A stretch of 64,000 bases of DNA. It comes from Profundicola chukchiensis (GTDB lineage: Bacteria; Bacteroidota; Bacteroidia; Flavobacteriales; Weeksellaceae). The DNA lies in the NCBI RefSeq assembly GCF_029664245.1, contig NZ_JANAIE010000001.1:434001-498000 (forward strand), in the 5' to 3' direction. Below the pieces are notes generated by a model, which saw only the letters and a list, made by a program, of their open reading frames with translations, was not told the origin of the DNA and ran no database searches. Below, one piece after another: positions 15,967 through 24,881 of the stretch. The position numbers were made by a program, and so were the translations under genes. Each line of letters opens with the position of its first letter. Positions within the stretch are counted from its first letter, which is position 1.

Positions 15967-16611
15967 ATGCATAAAATTATACTTCTTCATTTAACGTTAC
16001 TTTTTACTTTAAGCTTTACGCAAGGGCAGCAAACCATTTTCTCCGATGAGGTGGAAGGCGTTAAATATTTGTTCTTTGATATTTGTCCTAGTGATGTTGA
16101 AGGCAAAACAACTGTAACTCAAAACAAGGAAAAGTCTTCATATAATAATGAAGAATTTGTTCAGTATTTAATTGATCAAATAATTATTAAAGATTTTATT
16201 CCCCATTTGAATTCTTTAGAAGAATGCATTGAGCTAACATTAGATATTGTCAATTCAAAATATCAAAGTTTGAACGAACTTGACACCAATTGTATTGAAA
16301 ATTTTGAAGTAGGAAATTTTCATTATACACAACCTAACTTTCTAGATATTGAGGTTATAAGAACGAAAAATAAACAAATCGAAAAATCCAGCATTATTAA
16401 GCACATTTATCAAATTGATTGGGTAAGTCCTTGCAATTATTTATTGACAACATTAGAGGTATCAGATCCTAAAGAGAAACACTTAATTGGAAATACAATA
16501 GACATTAAAATTATCGATATTCTAGATAATGGAAATTATGTTTGGTTTACTGTTTTATCAAATGGAGCAATTATTTATGGCGAGATGGAAAAAGTGAATG
16601 ATCATTTATAA
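15967..16611 (+). CDS. Secreted hypothetical protein
   Basis: 214 residues with a cleavable signal peptide (MHKIILLHLTLLFTLSFTQG, cleavage expected after GQG or GQQ). The mature protein has five Cys-containing segments (FDICPSDVEGK, EECIEL, TNCIENF, SPCNYLL), so disulfides are possible. No membrane helix, lipobox or enzyme motif is evident. It is predicted periplasmic. No family recognised. Confidence 0.6.
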   Translation: MHKIILLHLTLLFTLSFTQGQQTIFSDEVEGVKYLFFDICPSDVEGKTTVTQNKEKSSYNNEEFVQYLIDQIIIKDFIPHLNSLEECIELTLDIVNSKYQSLNELDTNCIENFEVGNFHYTQPNFLDIEVIRTKNKQIEKSSIIKHIYQIDWVSPCNYLLTTLEVSDPKEKHLIGNTIDIKIIDILDNGNYVWFTVLSNGAIIYGEMEKVNDHL

Positions 16612-16726
16612 AATGCTTATTTTTAGACAGATTAATATTTTTATATTTAATATTTTTCATTAATTTCGGTTCGTTTATAGGCAAAAATCTCTTCTGAGAT
16701 TAAAGGCAATATTTTTTTAGAGATTG

Positions 16727-17080
16727 ATGCAAAGAAATTTAAAAGAGCAAAAAACAGCATTATTAGTAGTATGGATGATAATTACTACTGTCTCGGCTGT
16801 TATTTTAATTCTTCCTTTTTTAGTAGATAGTAAAATCATTCTACAAATTTCTCCAACCTGCACCTATAAAACACAATTCAACTTAGAATGTTTTTTCTGC
16901 GGAATGTCTAGAGCATTTATAGAAATTAGTAAAGGGAACTTGAGCTCAGCCATCAGTTTAAACCGGGGAAGTCTTTTTCTATTTATTTTATTCAGTATTA
17001 ATATTATAATATTTTCTATTTATTTTATTTACAAAACTTTTCAAAAAGGCAAAAACTATCAAATTTCGCGAACTCACTAA
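16727..17080 (+). CDS. DUF2752 membrane protein
   Basis: 117 residues from the ATG at 16727; a TTG one codon upstream is possible but unnecessary. Two membrane helices (about 13-33 and 80-102) flank the diagnostic segment CTYKTQFNLECFFCGMSRAF, which matches the DUF2752 pattern CP...TG..CPGCGxTRA. The family is small, membrane-bound and of unknown role. Its CxxC-like pair ECFFCGM might bind a metal. In many Bacteroidota it lies beside a CCC-motif membrane protein or TM2-type protein, and here another small membrane protein follows 40 bases later. Confidence 0.8.
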   Translation: MQRNLKEQKTALLVVWMIITTVSAVILILPFLVDSKIILQISPTCTYKTQFNLECFFCGMSRAFIEISKGNLSSAISLNRGSLFLFILFSINIIIFSIYFIYKTFQKGKNYQISRTH

Positions 17081-17120
17081 TAAATAAAACAATCATAATT
17101 TTCATCTAAATTTAATTACA

Positions 17121-17381
17121 ATGCAAACAGCAAGTTTAATTTTCGGAATTTTAGCAATCATTGGTATGGTCATAGGGTTTATACCGTGCTTTGGATCACT
17201 TAACTGGATCAATATCCCATTTTCAGCAATTGGAGCAATCTTTTGTGTTGTTGCTATGAATAAAAAAGAAGTAAACCCAGATGGTACACCTAACAAGAAT
17301 GCGACAATAGGTTTAGTTCTTTGCGTAGTTGCTATGTTCTTTGGATTAATACGTCTATTACTTGGAGGCGGAATTTTATAA
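17121..17381 (+). CDS. Small two- to three-helix membrane protein
   Basis: 86 residues, mostly hydrophobic, with helices at about 5-23, 30-44 and 62-82, the last ending in a Gly-rich LLLGGGIL. The loop MNKKEVNPDGTPNKN is soluble. The layout (helix, short loop, helix, NPDGxPNK loop, final helix) occurs in small flavobacterial proteins found beside DUF2752, as it is here. No function is known and no motif suggests one. The ATG at 17121 is the only sensible start. Confidence 0.65.
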   Translation: MQTASLIFGILAIIGMVIGFIPCFGSLNWINIPFSAIGAIFCVVAMNKKEVNPDGTPNKNATIGLVLCVVAMFFGLIRLLLGGGIL

Positions 17382-17412
17382 AAATTTGACTTTATATTAG
17401 TTTACGTTAAAA

Positions 17413-17486
17413 AAGTGGTAGTAAAATCTTTTCTACTCATGAAAAATTTTAAATATTTTCACGTAAATAAGATTTTGCTGCTACTT
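17413..17486 (+). ncRNA. Long stem-loop, candidate structured RNA element
   Basis: AAGTGGTAGTAAAATCTT (17413-17430) pairs along all 18 bases with AAGATTTTGCTGCTACTT (17469-17486). Three of the pairs are G-U in the plus-strand RNA but would be A-C mismatches in minus-strand RNA, so the structure favours a plus-strand transcript. The 38-base loop holds a further weak stem (TGAAAA/TTTTCA). No U-tract follows, so it is not a standard terminator. It lies between two small membrane protein genes. Whether it is an RNA gene, an untranslated-region element or a worn attC-like site is unknown. Confidence 0.35.
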
Positions 17487-17545
17487 ACAAATTAGAAGCA
17501 TTTCAAACTTTAATTTTTAGATTTTTTGAATCAAATTTCAACCGA

Positions 17546-17794
17546 ATGAAAAGTTTGTTGACATATTATATTTTGATTTTAGCACCATTAGCAGTTCTAT
17601 TTGCGTTAAAAGCTTCTGAATTGCTTGGCGGATCATTATTTGTTACACTCCTCTTAGCTTACGCACTTTTGTACAGAACATATACGGACGGTAAAAGATT
17701 GGCTGATAAAAACATCATTCCTTATAAGGACATATGGAAAATAATTATTCCAGGCAGACGAGTTAAATATTTTAGAGATTTATATCTGAAATAA
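17546..17794 (+). CDS. Small membrane protein of unknown function
   Basis: 82 residues with two adjacent hydrophobic segments (about 3-22 and 29-45) and a basic, amphipathic C-terminal half (YRTYTDGKRLADKN, KIIIPGRRVKYFRDLY). Topology suggests both ends in the cytoplasm. It starts at ATG 17546 with no Shine-Dalgarno, and its neighbours are on the same strand but 160-200 bp away. No family was recognised. Confidence 0.6.
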   Translation: MKSLLTYYILILAPLAVLFALKASELLGGSLFVTLLLAYALLYRTYTDGKRLADKNIIPYKDIWKIIIPGRRVKYFRDLYLK

Positions 17795-17993
17795 AATTAA
17801 CCTTAACTTATTTTATTCTTAATAATTAATCTACTCACTCTCTCCTACTACCATCCTCTATATAAATTGAAAGTTCATAATTATTCAATTTTTATTCGTT
17901 ATTTTAATCCTTAAAACACAACATTCGCTGCTAAATTTTAGAACAGGAATTTAAAAGCCTTCCTAATATTTTAGCCTTAACAAGCACGTACAA

Positions 17994-19115
17994 ATGTCCC
18001 AAACCAAAGAATTAAAAGAACTTGCCAAAGTGTTCTTCAAACTTGGAAGCATAGCCTTTGGTGGTCCAGCGGCACATATCGCCATGATGGAAGATGAAGT
18101 GGTTAACAAAAGAAAATGGATGACACAGGAGCACTTTCTTGACCTTGTGGGAGCGACGAATCTGATTCCTGGACCAAATTCCACCGAAATGACCATGCAC
18201 TGTGGTTATGAACGCGCTGGCTGGAAAGGACTTTTAGTAGCTGGTTTTTGTTTTATATTTCCTGCAGTTGTTATCACTGCCATTTTTGCTTGGCTTTATC
18301 AATCCTATGGTCAACTCCCCGAGGTTGAACCTTACATTTATGGAATCAAGCCAGCCGTTATTGCCATTATATTGATGGCTGTAATTAGACTCGGCAAAAA
18401 AGCAATTAAAACTACAGAACTTGCGATTTTAGGAGTACTCACTCTAATCGCGTGTTTATTAGGTGTCAATGAAATCATAGCCCTATTTGGTTGTGGATTA
18501 CTTGGATTAGGAATTTATTTTATAAAGAAGAGTACTAGAAATTTAAACAGTTTATTTCCCATCCTTCTAATACAACTAGCTGAACCTGTAAGGCTTGGAG
18601 CAATTAAAATATTTCTTATTTTCTTGAAAATCGGCGCTATTCTATACGGAAGTGGTTATGTATTATTTGCTTTTCTCGACACCGAATTAGTTGCTAACGG
18701 ATGGTTGACAAGACAAGCTTTGATTGATGCTGTTGCTGTTGGTCAAATTACCCCAGGTCCAGTTTTATCTACTGCCACATTTATCGGTTGGCAAATGAAC
18801 GGTCTATCTGGTGCGGTGGCGGCAACTTTAGGGATTTTTCTACCCTCGTTTATTCTAGTTTGGATATTAAATCCATGGATTCCAAAACTCCGAAATTCGA
18901 AGATGATTTCAGCTATTTTAGACGCTATCAACATCGCCGCTGTAGCATTAATTCTAGCAGTTTGTATAGAAATGGCTCAAGAAGCGATTACCGATTGGCG
19001 AAGCATAGTCATTGCCGTCATAAGTTTGGTGTTGGTTTTCGTATTCAAAAAACTAAATAGTGCCTTTATCGTACTTGGAGGCGCAGTTATTGGTCTTATA
19101 TTGAGCTTTGTTTAA
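17994..19115 (+). CDS. chrA: Chromate efflux transporter, two-domain form
   Basis: 373 residues made of two homologous CHR domains. The first has FFKLGSIAFGGPAAHIAMME, then LVGATNLIPGPNSTEMTMHCGY. The second has FLKIGAILYGSGYVLFAFLD, then AVAVGQITPGPVLSTATFIGW. The paired G-x-F/L-GG and PGP motifs are the family hallmark, and the length suits the long-chain type with about ten helices. The family exports chromate with proton coupling, although many members have not been tested. No chrB regulator lies next to it. Confidence 0.9.
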   Translation: MSQTKELKELAKVFFKLGSIAFGGPAAHIAMMEDEVVNKRKWMTQEHFLDLVGATNLIPGPNSTEMTMHCGYERAGWKGLLVAGFCFIFPAVVITAIFAWLYQSYGQLPEVEPYIYGIKPAVIAIILMAVIRLGKKAIKTTELAILGVLTLIACLLGVNEIIALFGCGLLGLGIYFIKKSTRNLNSLFPILLIQLAEPVRLGAIKIFLIFLKIGAILYGSGYVLFAFLDTELVANGWLTRQALIDAVAVGQITPGPVLSTATFIGWQMNGLSGAVAATLGIFLPSFILVWILNPWIPKLRNSKMISAILDAINIAAVALILAVCIEMAQEAITDWRSIVIAVISLVLVFVFKKLNSAFIVLGGAVIGLILSFV

Positions 19116-19242
19116 GTCTAGAAAGATAATTTTGGTTAAATTAGAGTTTTAATCGAGAAAAAAGATTTTAATTTAAATTCTTTAATTGAAGATAGAAAAA
19201 CTAAGTTCTCACAATTCTAATCTAATCCAAATAAATATAGCC

Positions 19243-19779
19243 ATGAAAATCTTATTAGCTTTCATTTTATCCTCATTTTGCATATTGAATGCATATGCTC
19301 AAACTGATAATTTTAATATCGAAAACGGACAAGTCGTCTGGCAAAAAGTATTCAACACAGATCAATCAAAGGAGGAATTAATTAACAAAATACAGCGTAC
19401 AGGAATATTCAAAAATATCAGTGATAATGGAGAGAGTCTAACTGCTGAAATCCAACAATTATCACTAGATTTTATAGGTTTTGGAGAAACAGAGTTTTCT
19501 ACACCCATCTATATTGCACGAAATTATGTGAATGCATTTACATTAATTGAGTTGAGAGAGGGACGATACCGAGTAACAATTAAAAACATAATGTTAACTC
19601 AAAAGTATGAAGATGCATTATCCAAGGAAGGCGAAGTAACAGCTCTTGAGTTATATGCTTTAAGAAAAAGGAATACTGAGTTCAAACCAGGATTTTTAAA
19701 ACTTCCATCAAAAATTATAAACTATACTTTCCAAAACATAGCTGATTTCACCTTGGAGCTTGAAGAAGATGATTGGTAA
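19243..19779 (+). CDS. Secreted protein with DUF4468-like (TBP-like fold) domain
   Basis: 178 residues from the ATG at 19243. An upstream TTG at 19186 would bury the signal peptide behind 19 extra residues, so it was rejected. The signal sequence (MKILLAFILSSFCILNAYAQ) is cleavable. The mature part begins FNIENGQVVWQKVF and continues with a helix (SKEELINKIQRTG), then FKNISDNG, RNYVNAFTLIEL and GRYRVTIKNI. This order matches the Bacteroidota DUF4468 domain, which adopts a TBP-like fold and is exported. The role is unknown. Confidence 0.7.
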   Translation: MKILLAFILSSFCILNAYAQTDNFNIENGQVVWQKVFNTDQSKEELINKIQRTGIFKNISDNGESLTAEIQQLSLDFIGFGETEFSTPIYIARNYVNAFTLIELREGRYRVTIKNIMLTQKYEDALSKEGEVTALELYALRKRNTEFKPGFLKLPSKIINYTFQNIADFTLELEEDDW

Positions 19780-19829
19780 CTAAATCAGAAATCTTTCGCT
19801 AAACTATATTGTTGTTTACTAAAGCTAAA

Positions 19830-20258
19830 ATGAAAAAATCACTAGTTATTATTCTATCGATTTCTCTCTTGTGTTTATTAGGCTTAGGAGCATATATAAA
19901 TTCAAAACTTAATGAACTTGAAGAAGCTTTCAAGGTAGAACATAACTTACAAGATCCTCATATTATTTTACTTGAGGATTCTATTTCTCCAAATAGAAAA
20001 TTCAAATATTACGCATATCAATTTGATAATGGTGGTTTGGGTTATTCACGTGTATTTTGGTCCGTAATCGAAAACAATGATAGCCTTAAGGATCTTAAAA
20101 ATGGACTAATTCCAATGGGGTATAAAATCAAAGCTTGGAGCAATGAAAATGATTTAATTTTAGAAAAATGGAAACCCTATTACGAATCCGATCCAGCCTA
20201 TAAGCTAGATCGAATTGAAAGGTATAATGGAGTTGATATAATAGTTATTGAGAGATAA
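19830..20258 (+). CDS. Membrane-anchored hypothetical protein
   Basis: 142 residues from the ATG at 19830, preferred to a TTG seven codons upstream. A single N-terminal helix (about 5-24) anchors a soluble domain of about 110 residues (IILLEDSISPNRKFKYYAYQ, then GYSRVFWSVIEN). That order of strands, with a SPNRKFKYY start, resembles small secreted proteins of Bacteroidota that respond to nothing known. There is no catalytic motif. The neighbours give no clue to function. Confidence 0.6.
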   Translation: MKKSLVIILSISLLCLLGLGAYINSKLNELEEAFKVEHNLQDPHIILLEDSISPNRKFKYYAYQFDNGGLGYSRVFWSVIENNDSLKDLKNGLIPMGYKIKAWSNENDLILEKWKPYYESDPAYKLDRIERYNGVDIIVIER

Positions 20259-20399
20259 TGTTTAATTCATATTTGCCCTTAACAGATTAAGTTATTACCA
20301 AATTGTTCTTTTTAGTTTATTATTTAAGGTTTTGACTTTAAATGTTTTAAATTTATCAGACAAAGTCAACCTAATCTTTAATAAATAAACATTAATAAA

Positions 20400-21953
20400 A
20401 TGAATCAGCAAATATGGGATCTTTATAAAACCTCAGAAAGAGGAAAAACCTACATCAATCTATTCAGCTTTGATCCAGAAATTGAAAGGCTAGAAGATAA
20501 AACGGAAAGCATCTTTCATCACTTTCAAGAATATATAGGCTATGAAGAGCACCAAGATATTTTTATTGATATTTGTGAACTAGTTATTCTAAATATTGAA
20601 TATCAAGAAATTTTCTTAAAAGAAAAAGAAACCAAATCTGAGTATTTTAAAAGATTAATTGAAAATCTAGAGATTGCAGATTTTAAACTAAGCCCAGACG
20701 GAAATTCATTAAATAAGGATGATAAAATATTCATTAATAAACAAGATTATAGATCCTTAAATGCAATTGTACCACACATTTCTCTCATTCTATATTTTTA
20801 CGGTGCTGTACCATTTTATCCAATTTTATTTAAGGCACAGTTCGATATCTTAATTAAAATTTTCGATGTGTTAGGGATTCCTTTTCCTGAACTTCCTTCT
20901 AAAGTAGATAAAAAAGAAAGAATCCTCTATTACAATGATCTTAATGAAAAGATAGAAAAATTTGCCAATCAATACAATCTTTCACCTGCAGAAACATGCG
21001 CGTGCTTATATGATTTTTCTTTTATGCTTTTAAATGAAGTGGAAAGTTCAAATGAACTTCCGGAGCCGATGAATGTCTGGTTGACTGGAGGAAGCAAATA
21101 CGATTATTCTGATTTTCTGAAAAACCCAACTGAGGGTAAAAGTTTAATATGGGCAGGAAATGAAAACACAAAACGCGGAGATATAATTGTTGTTTACGTA
21201 ACTTCACCTTATAGCGCTATTCAATCTATATGGAGAGCAGATACGGATGGAAGTATCACTCCTTTTAATTTTTACCAAAGTCGTATTAGAATTACTAAAG
21301 GTATTACAATACCACATATCAAGAATAGAGAACTGAAAGAAGACTCTTATTTTTCTAACGTCTCAATTGTAAAAAGAAATTTCCAAGGCGTTAATGGTGT
21401 AAAACTATCTACAACTGATTATCAGCAACTTCTCAGAATCATCAAAAGTAAAGGTTTTGATACAAATATATTACCTCAACTATACTCACCTGATTTTGAG
21501 AAACATAACAATATTTATTTAGAAAAGGATGTTGAAGAAAAGCTTTTAATTCCCTTGTTAGAAAAGCTAGGCTATACTAGTGCAGATTGGTCACGCCAAC
21601 TTTCACAAAAAGCTGGTAGAAACGTTAAAATTATTCCTGATTTTGTTTTCTTAGCAAAAGGCGAACATCTCTTCCAAAATGCACCAATGATAATCGAAGC
21701 AAAATTGGATTTTACTTCTAATATTGAAAAAACTAAGTCATATAACCAAGCTTTATCCTATGCACGTATGATGAAATCTACAGTATTAGGTATTTGCGAT
21801 AAGCATCGCTTGCTAATATATAAGGAGAAAAACGGTTATTTCGATAGATTCAATCCTAGTTTTGAAAACTATTGGCAGAATTTAAATGATGCAGAGGTAT
21901 TTAGCGAACTAAAGCAATTAATTGGAAAGGACTTCATTAATAAAAATAATTAG
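20400..21953 (+). CDS. Predicted PD-(D/E)XK nuclease with EVE/PUA-like region; candidate modification-dependent restriction enzyme
   Basis: 517 residues in three parts. Residues 1-215 are helical without a known motif. Residues 222-345 run from NVWLTGGSKYDYSDF through RGDIIVVYVTSPYSAIQSIW to FYQSRIRITK, an arrangement that resembles EVE/PUA-like modified-base readers (WL start, GDxxxxYVTSP core). Residues 374-510 are an HsdR N-terminal-like nuclease: EEKLLIPLLEKLGY, then PDFVF (Asp414) and IIEAKLDF (Glu433, Lys435), giving a complete D...ExK site. No methylase, helicase or specificity subunit is adjacent, so it would act alone. A defence role is inference; the nuclease fold is well supported. 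Confidence 0.65.
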   Translation: MNQQIWDLYKTSERGKTYINLFSFDPEIERLEDKTESIFHHFQEYIGYEEHQDIFIDICELVILNIEYQEIFLKEKETKSEYFKRLIENLEIADFKLSPDGNSLNKDDKIFINKQDYRSLNAIVPHISLILYFYGAVPFYPILFKAQFDILIKIFDVLGIPFPELPSKVDKKERILYYNDLNEKIEKFANQYNLSPAETCACLYDFSFMLLNEVESSNELPEPMNVWLTGGSKYDYSDFLKNPTEGKSLIWAGNENTKRGDIIVVYVTSPYSAIQSIWRADTDGSITPFNFYQSRIRITKGITIPHIKNRELKEDSYFSNVSIVKRNFQGVNGVKLSTTDYQQLLRIIKSKGFDTNILPQLYSPDFEKHNNIYLEKDVEEKLLIPLLEKLGYTSADWSRQLSQKAGRNVKIIPDFVFLAKGEHLFQNAPMIIEAKLDFTSNIEKTKSYNQALSYARMMKSTVLGICDKHRLLIYKEKNGYFDRFNPSFENYWQNLNDAEVFSELKQLIGKDFINKNN

Positions 21954-22283
21954 GTATTGTTTTATAGTAGAAAAATCCATCTAATTAAAATCAGATTTCA
22001 AAAGCAAATCACTCAACATTGTTTCATCTAAAAATATATGGATGCAAAATTTTTATTAAATATTAATAATTCATTTGACATCTGGTTTTATCACTTTAGC
22101 CTATAATATTGTTTTAAATTGAATCCATTCCAAAAGATACTTTAAGGACACAAGTCATATCCAATGTTCACATTTAAGACTTAAAAACAAGAATCCCAGC
22201 TCTTAAATTTTTTGATTATATTAGAATCAACTAACTCTTTAAACTTTAAGGAGTTTATTCATTTAATTTTAAACATCACCTTC
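21954..22283. other. 330-bp gene-free interval
   Basis: Highly AT-rich. No reading frame, RNA gene, repeat or terminator was recognised on either strand. Near 22074 TTTGACA and, 21 bases on, TATAATATTG resemble a promoter, but the spacing and the incomplete TAnnTTTG element make it weak. Confidence 0.5.
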
Positions 22284-23444
22284 ATGAAATCAAGAAATCT
22301 TTTAATGATCCCTGGTCCTATTGAGTTTGAGCACGAAGTTCTGCAATCCATGAGTTCTGCTACACCTAGCCATGTTGACCCTAAATTTATTTCGACTTTT
22401 CATCATAGTTTAAATTTTATGAAGGAAGTATGGCAAGCACCTTCTGGTCAGGCATTTATTGTGGCGGGTTCAGGAACTTTTGCTATGGAAATGGCCGCTG
22501 CTAACCTTATAGAGCAAGGAGATAAGGTTCTTGTGATTTCCACTGGATATTTTGGTTTACGTTATGCAGATATTTTAAAGAGATACACTGTAGATGTAGA
22601 TATTTTGGAAGCTGAAGTTGGTGATGTGGTTGCAATAGAAGATATAGAACAACAACTCAAGACTAAATCATATAAACTATTATGTTTTACACACGTAGAT
22701 ACTTCTACAGCTGTATTGAACGACGCTAAAGCCATTGGTAAATTAGCTCAAAAACATAATGTTTTAACTCTAATGGATGCCGTTTGCTCGGTTGCAGGAG
22801 AAGAAATCAAACAAGAAGAATGGGGACTTGATATTGTTGTTTCTGCCTCCCAAAAAGCTATCGGTGTTCCTCCGGGTTTGGCTCTTTTAGTTGCTTCGCC
22901 AAAAGCAATTCAAAGCTTTAAACAACGAAAAACTAAAGTTCAAAACTATTATGCAGATTGGACTAACTGGCTTCCTATAATGAAAGCATACGAAAATAAA
23001 GAAGCTTCTTATTTCGCCACACCACCTGTGAATCTAATCATAGCTTTAGAAAAAAGTTTAGAAATGATTATAGCAGAAGGCTTAGAACAACGTTTTGAGC
23101 GCCACAGAAAAGCCGGAAAAGCCATGCGTGTCGCGCTTAGAGCCTTAGGCTTGGAATTAGTTTCTAAAAATGAAAAACTATCTGCCAATACTTTATCCGC
23201 TCCATTCTATCCCGATAATATAGATGGTACAACTTTCTTAAAAAGCATAAATGAACAAGGTGTGACTTTAGCTGGTGGTCTTTTACCCAACTTGAAGGGT
23301 AAATATTTTAGAATCGGACATATGGGTTCGGTTAATCAAAATGATTTACTCGCCACTGTAGGCGCTATTGAAAAAGCTTTAGAAAAACATAACCATCAAC
23401 AAGATCTTGGAGTTGGAACTAAGAAAATATTAGAGCTGTTTTAA
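22284..23444 (+). CDS. Class V aminotransferase (alanine/serine-glyoxylate type)
   Basis: 386 residues from the ATG at 22284. An upstream in-frame TTG at 22212 adds a non-homologous leader and was rejected. The start LMIPGPIEFEHEVLQSM, the PLP loop GSGTFAMEMAAANL, LMDAVCSVAGEE (the PLP-ring aspartate) and SASQKAIGVPPGLAL (the Schiff-base lysine in SQKAI) are classical for the alanine-glyoxylate / serine-glyoxylate / pyruvate aminotransferase group. It transfers an amino group to glyoxylate or pyruvate with PLP. The exact amino donor cannot be read from sequence. The end of the gene is followed by 120 bp without features. Confidence 0.88.
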   Translation: MKSRNLLMIPGPIEFEHEVLQSMSSATPSHVDPKFISTFHHSLNFMKEVWQAPSGQAFIVAGSGTFAMEMAAANLIEQGDKVLVISTGYFGLRYADILKRYTVDVDILEAEVGDVVAIEDIEQQLKTKSYKLLCFTHVDTSTAVLNDAKAIGKLAQKHNVLTLMDAVCSVAGEEIKQEEWGLDIVVSASQKAIGVPPGLALLVASPKAIQSFKQRKTKVQNYYADWTNWLPIMKAYENKEASYFATPPVNLIIALEKSLEMIIAEGLEQRFERHRKAGKAMRVALRALGLELVSKNEKLSANTLSAPFYPDNIDGTTFLKSINEQGVTLAGGLLPNLKGKYFRIGHMGSVNQNDLLATVGAIEKALEKHNHQQDLGVGTKKILELF

Positions 23445-23567
23445 ATATAATTAATTCAATATCACATCATTACACATCCACCAACCTTGAAAAATGAAAA
23501 TTCACAACGGGTCAGTTTATCCTATCCACTAAAATCGTAAATTAGCTAACATTTAAGTCCTATTCCT

Positions 23568-24734
23568 ATGAACACCAAGCTCATCGAAACTTTAAAAACT
23601 CGACTACCTGAATTAAAACAGTGGCAAGAAAGTATGCACCAATCTCCTGAGTTATCAATGCAGGAAGAAAATACGTCGAAATTTATTGCCGAAAAATTGA
23701 AATCTTTTGGTGAGTTTGAAGTCGTAGAAGGTGTTGGGAAATACGGTATTGTTGCAACTTTAAAAAATGGAAATAGCTCCAAATCTATCGGAATTAGAGC
23801 TGATTTTGATGCTTTACCAATTCAAGAGGATAACAATTTAGCATACAAAAGCACAAAAGATGGAGTTGGGCACTTATGCGGTCACGATGGGCATACGGCG
23901 ATGGCTTTAGGCGCTGCCAAGTATTTAGCTGAAACCAAAAATTTTGACGGTACAGTCCATTTTATCTTTCAACCCGGAGAGGAAACCATGCAAGGTGCTC
24001 CGGCAATGATTGAAGATGGTCTTTTTGAGCGATTTCCTATGGATGAAGTTTATGCCCTACACAATATGCCGACAGGTGAGTTTGGTAAATTTATCTTTAG
24101 AGAAGGCGAAACCATGGCGGCTGTCGATAATTGGGAAATTGAGATTGAAGGAAAAGGAAGTCATGGCGCGATTCCAGAGTTGGGCATCGATCCTATGGTT
24201 TGTGCGTCATCTCTTGTAATGGCCTTACAAAGCATTGTCAGCAGAAACGTCTCTCCATGGAAAGAATGTGTTGTAAATGTGGGTGCTTTTAATGCCGGGA
24301 CCGCGGGAAACATTATTCCTCAAAAAGCACACTTAAAGCTGAGCATCCGAAATATGGACAGCGAAAATAGAAAAATGGTTTTGGAAAGAATTAAAACCAT
24401 GACCAAGGCACAGGCAGAAGCCTTTGGATGCACTTACAGCATTAAAGAAGGCATCATCGGCTCTGTGTTGGTAAATTCTCCTAATCAAACTAGAAAAGCT
24501 CTAGAAATAGCTAAAAACACTTTTGGAGAAGAAAAGGTAACCGATCAAGGTTTTGCTTTTATGGGAAGTGAAGACTTTGCATTTATGTTGGAGAAAAAAC
24601 CAGGAAATTATGTGATGTTGGGCAATGGCGACGGTTATATGTTGCATCATCCAAAATATCAATTTAATCAAGATCTACTACCGATTGGTGCGGCCTATTG
24701 GGTAGCTTTAACAGAGCAATTACTCAAGAAATAA
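23568..24734 (+). CDS. M20-family amidohydrolase (N-acyl amino acid hydrolase type)
   Basis: 388 residues, cytoplasmic. Metal ligands are visible: LCGHDGHTAMAL (Cys and His pairs near residue 103), QPGEETMQGAPAMIEDGLF (Glu pair), HNMP, and the late HHPKYQFNQ (the last His). IRADFDALPIQEDNN is also typical. Lid-domain Gly-rich and SHGAIPE segments (about 198-204) fit the dimerisation domain. The family removes acyl groups from amino acids (hippurate, N-acetyl amino acids, indole-acetyl conjugates) using two metals. It has its own terminator 25 bases downstream. Substrate unknown. Confidence 0.9.
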   Translation: MNTKLIETLKTRLPELKQWQESMHQSPELSMQEENTSKFIAEKLKSFGEFEVVEGVGKYGIVATLKNGNSSKSIGIRADFDALPIQEDNNLAYKSTKDGVGHLCGHDGHTAMALGAAKYLAETKNFDGTVHFIFQPGEETMQGAPAMIEDGLFERFPMDEVYALHNMPTGEFGKFIFREGETMAAVDNWEIEIEGKGSHGAIPELGIDPMVCASSLVMALQSIVSRNVSPWKECVVNVGAFNAGTAGNIIPQKAHLKLSIRNMDSENRKMVLERIKTMTKAQAEAFGCTYSIKEGIIGSVLVNSPNQTRKALEIAKNTFGEEKVTDQGFAFMGSEDFAFMLEKKPGNYVMLGNGDGYMLHHPKYQFNQDLLPIGAAYWVALTEQLLKK

Positions 24735-24758
24735 TTTTTGAGTTTTAAACATAAAAAA

Positions 24759-24783
24759 AGCCTCCGCTCCCGGAGGCTTTTGC
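24759..24783. terminator. Rho-independent terminator, bidirectional
   Basis: AGCCTCCG CTCC CGGAGGCT forms a perfect 8-bp GC-rich stem at 24759-24778, flanked by a run of A on the left and T on the right. It lies between convergent genes (the amidohydrolase and the methyltransferase at 24882-26054), so it could stop transcription in both directions. Confidence 0.9.
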
Positions 24784-24881
24784 GGTATTCTTTCGAACAC
24801 CATGAAAACTCAACTACTCTTTATGAAAAAGATTGAAGCAAATATAAACATATTTTATTCTAATGTGAAAGTAATAATTTG

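Noticed and set aside
17994-18200. Minus-strand frames inside the chromate transporter
   Set aside because: They are antisense shadows of a gene with strong family motifs.
22074-22115. TTGACA and TATAAT resembling a sigma-70 promoter
   Set aside because: Spacing is 21 bases, too long for sigma-70, and the Bacteroidota TAnnTTTG element is incomplete.
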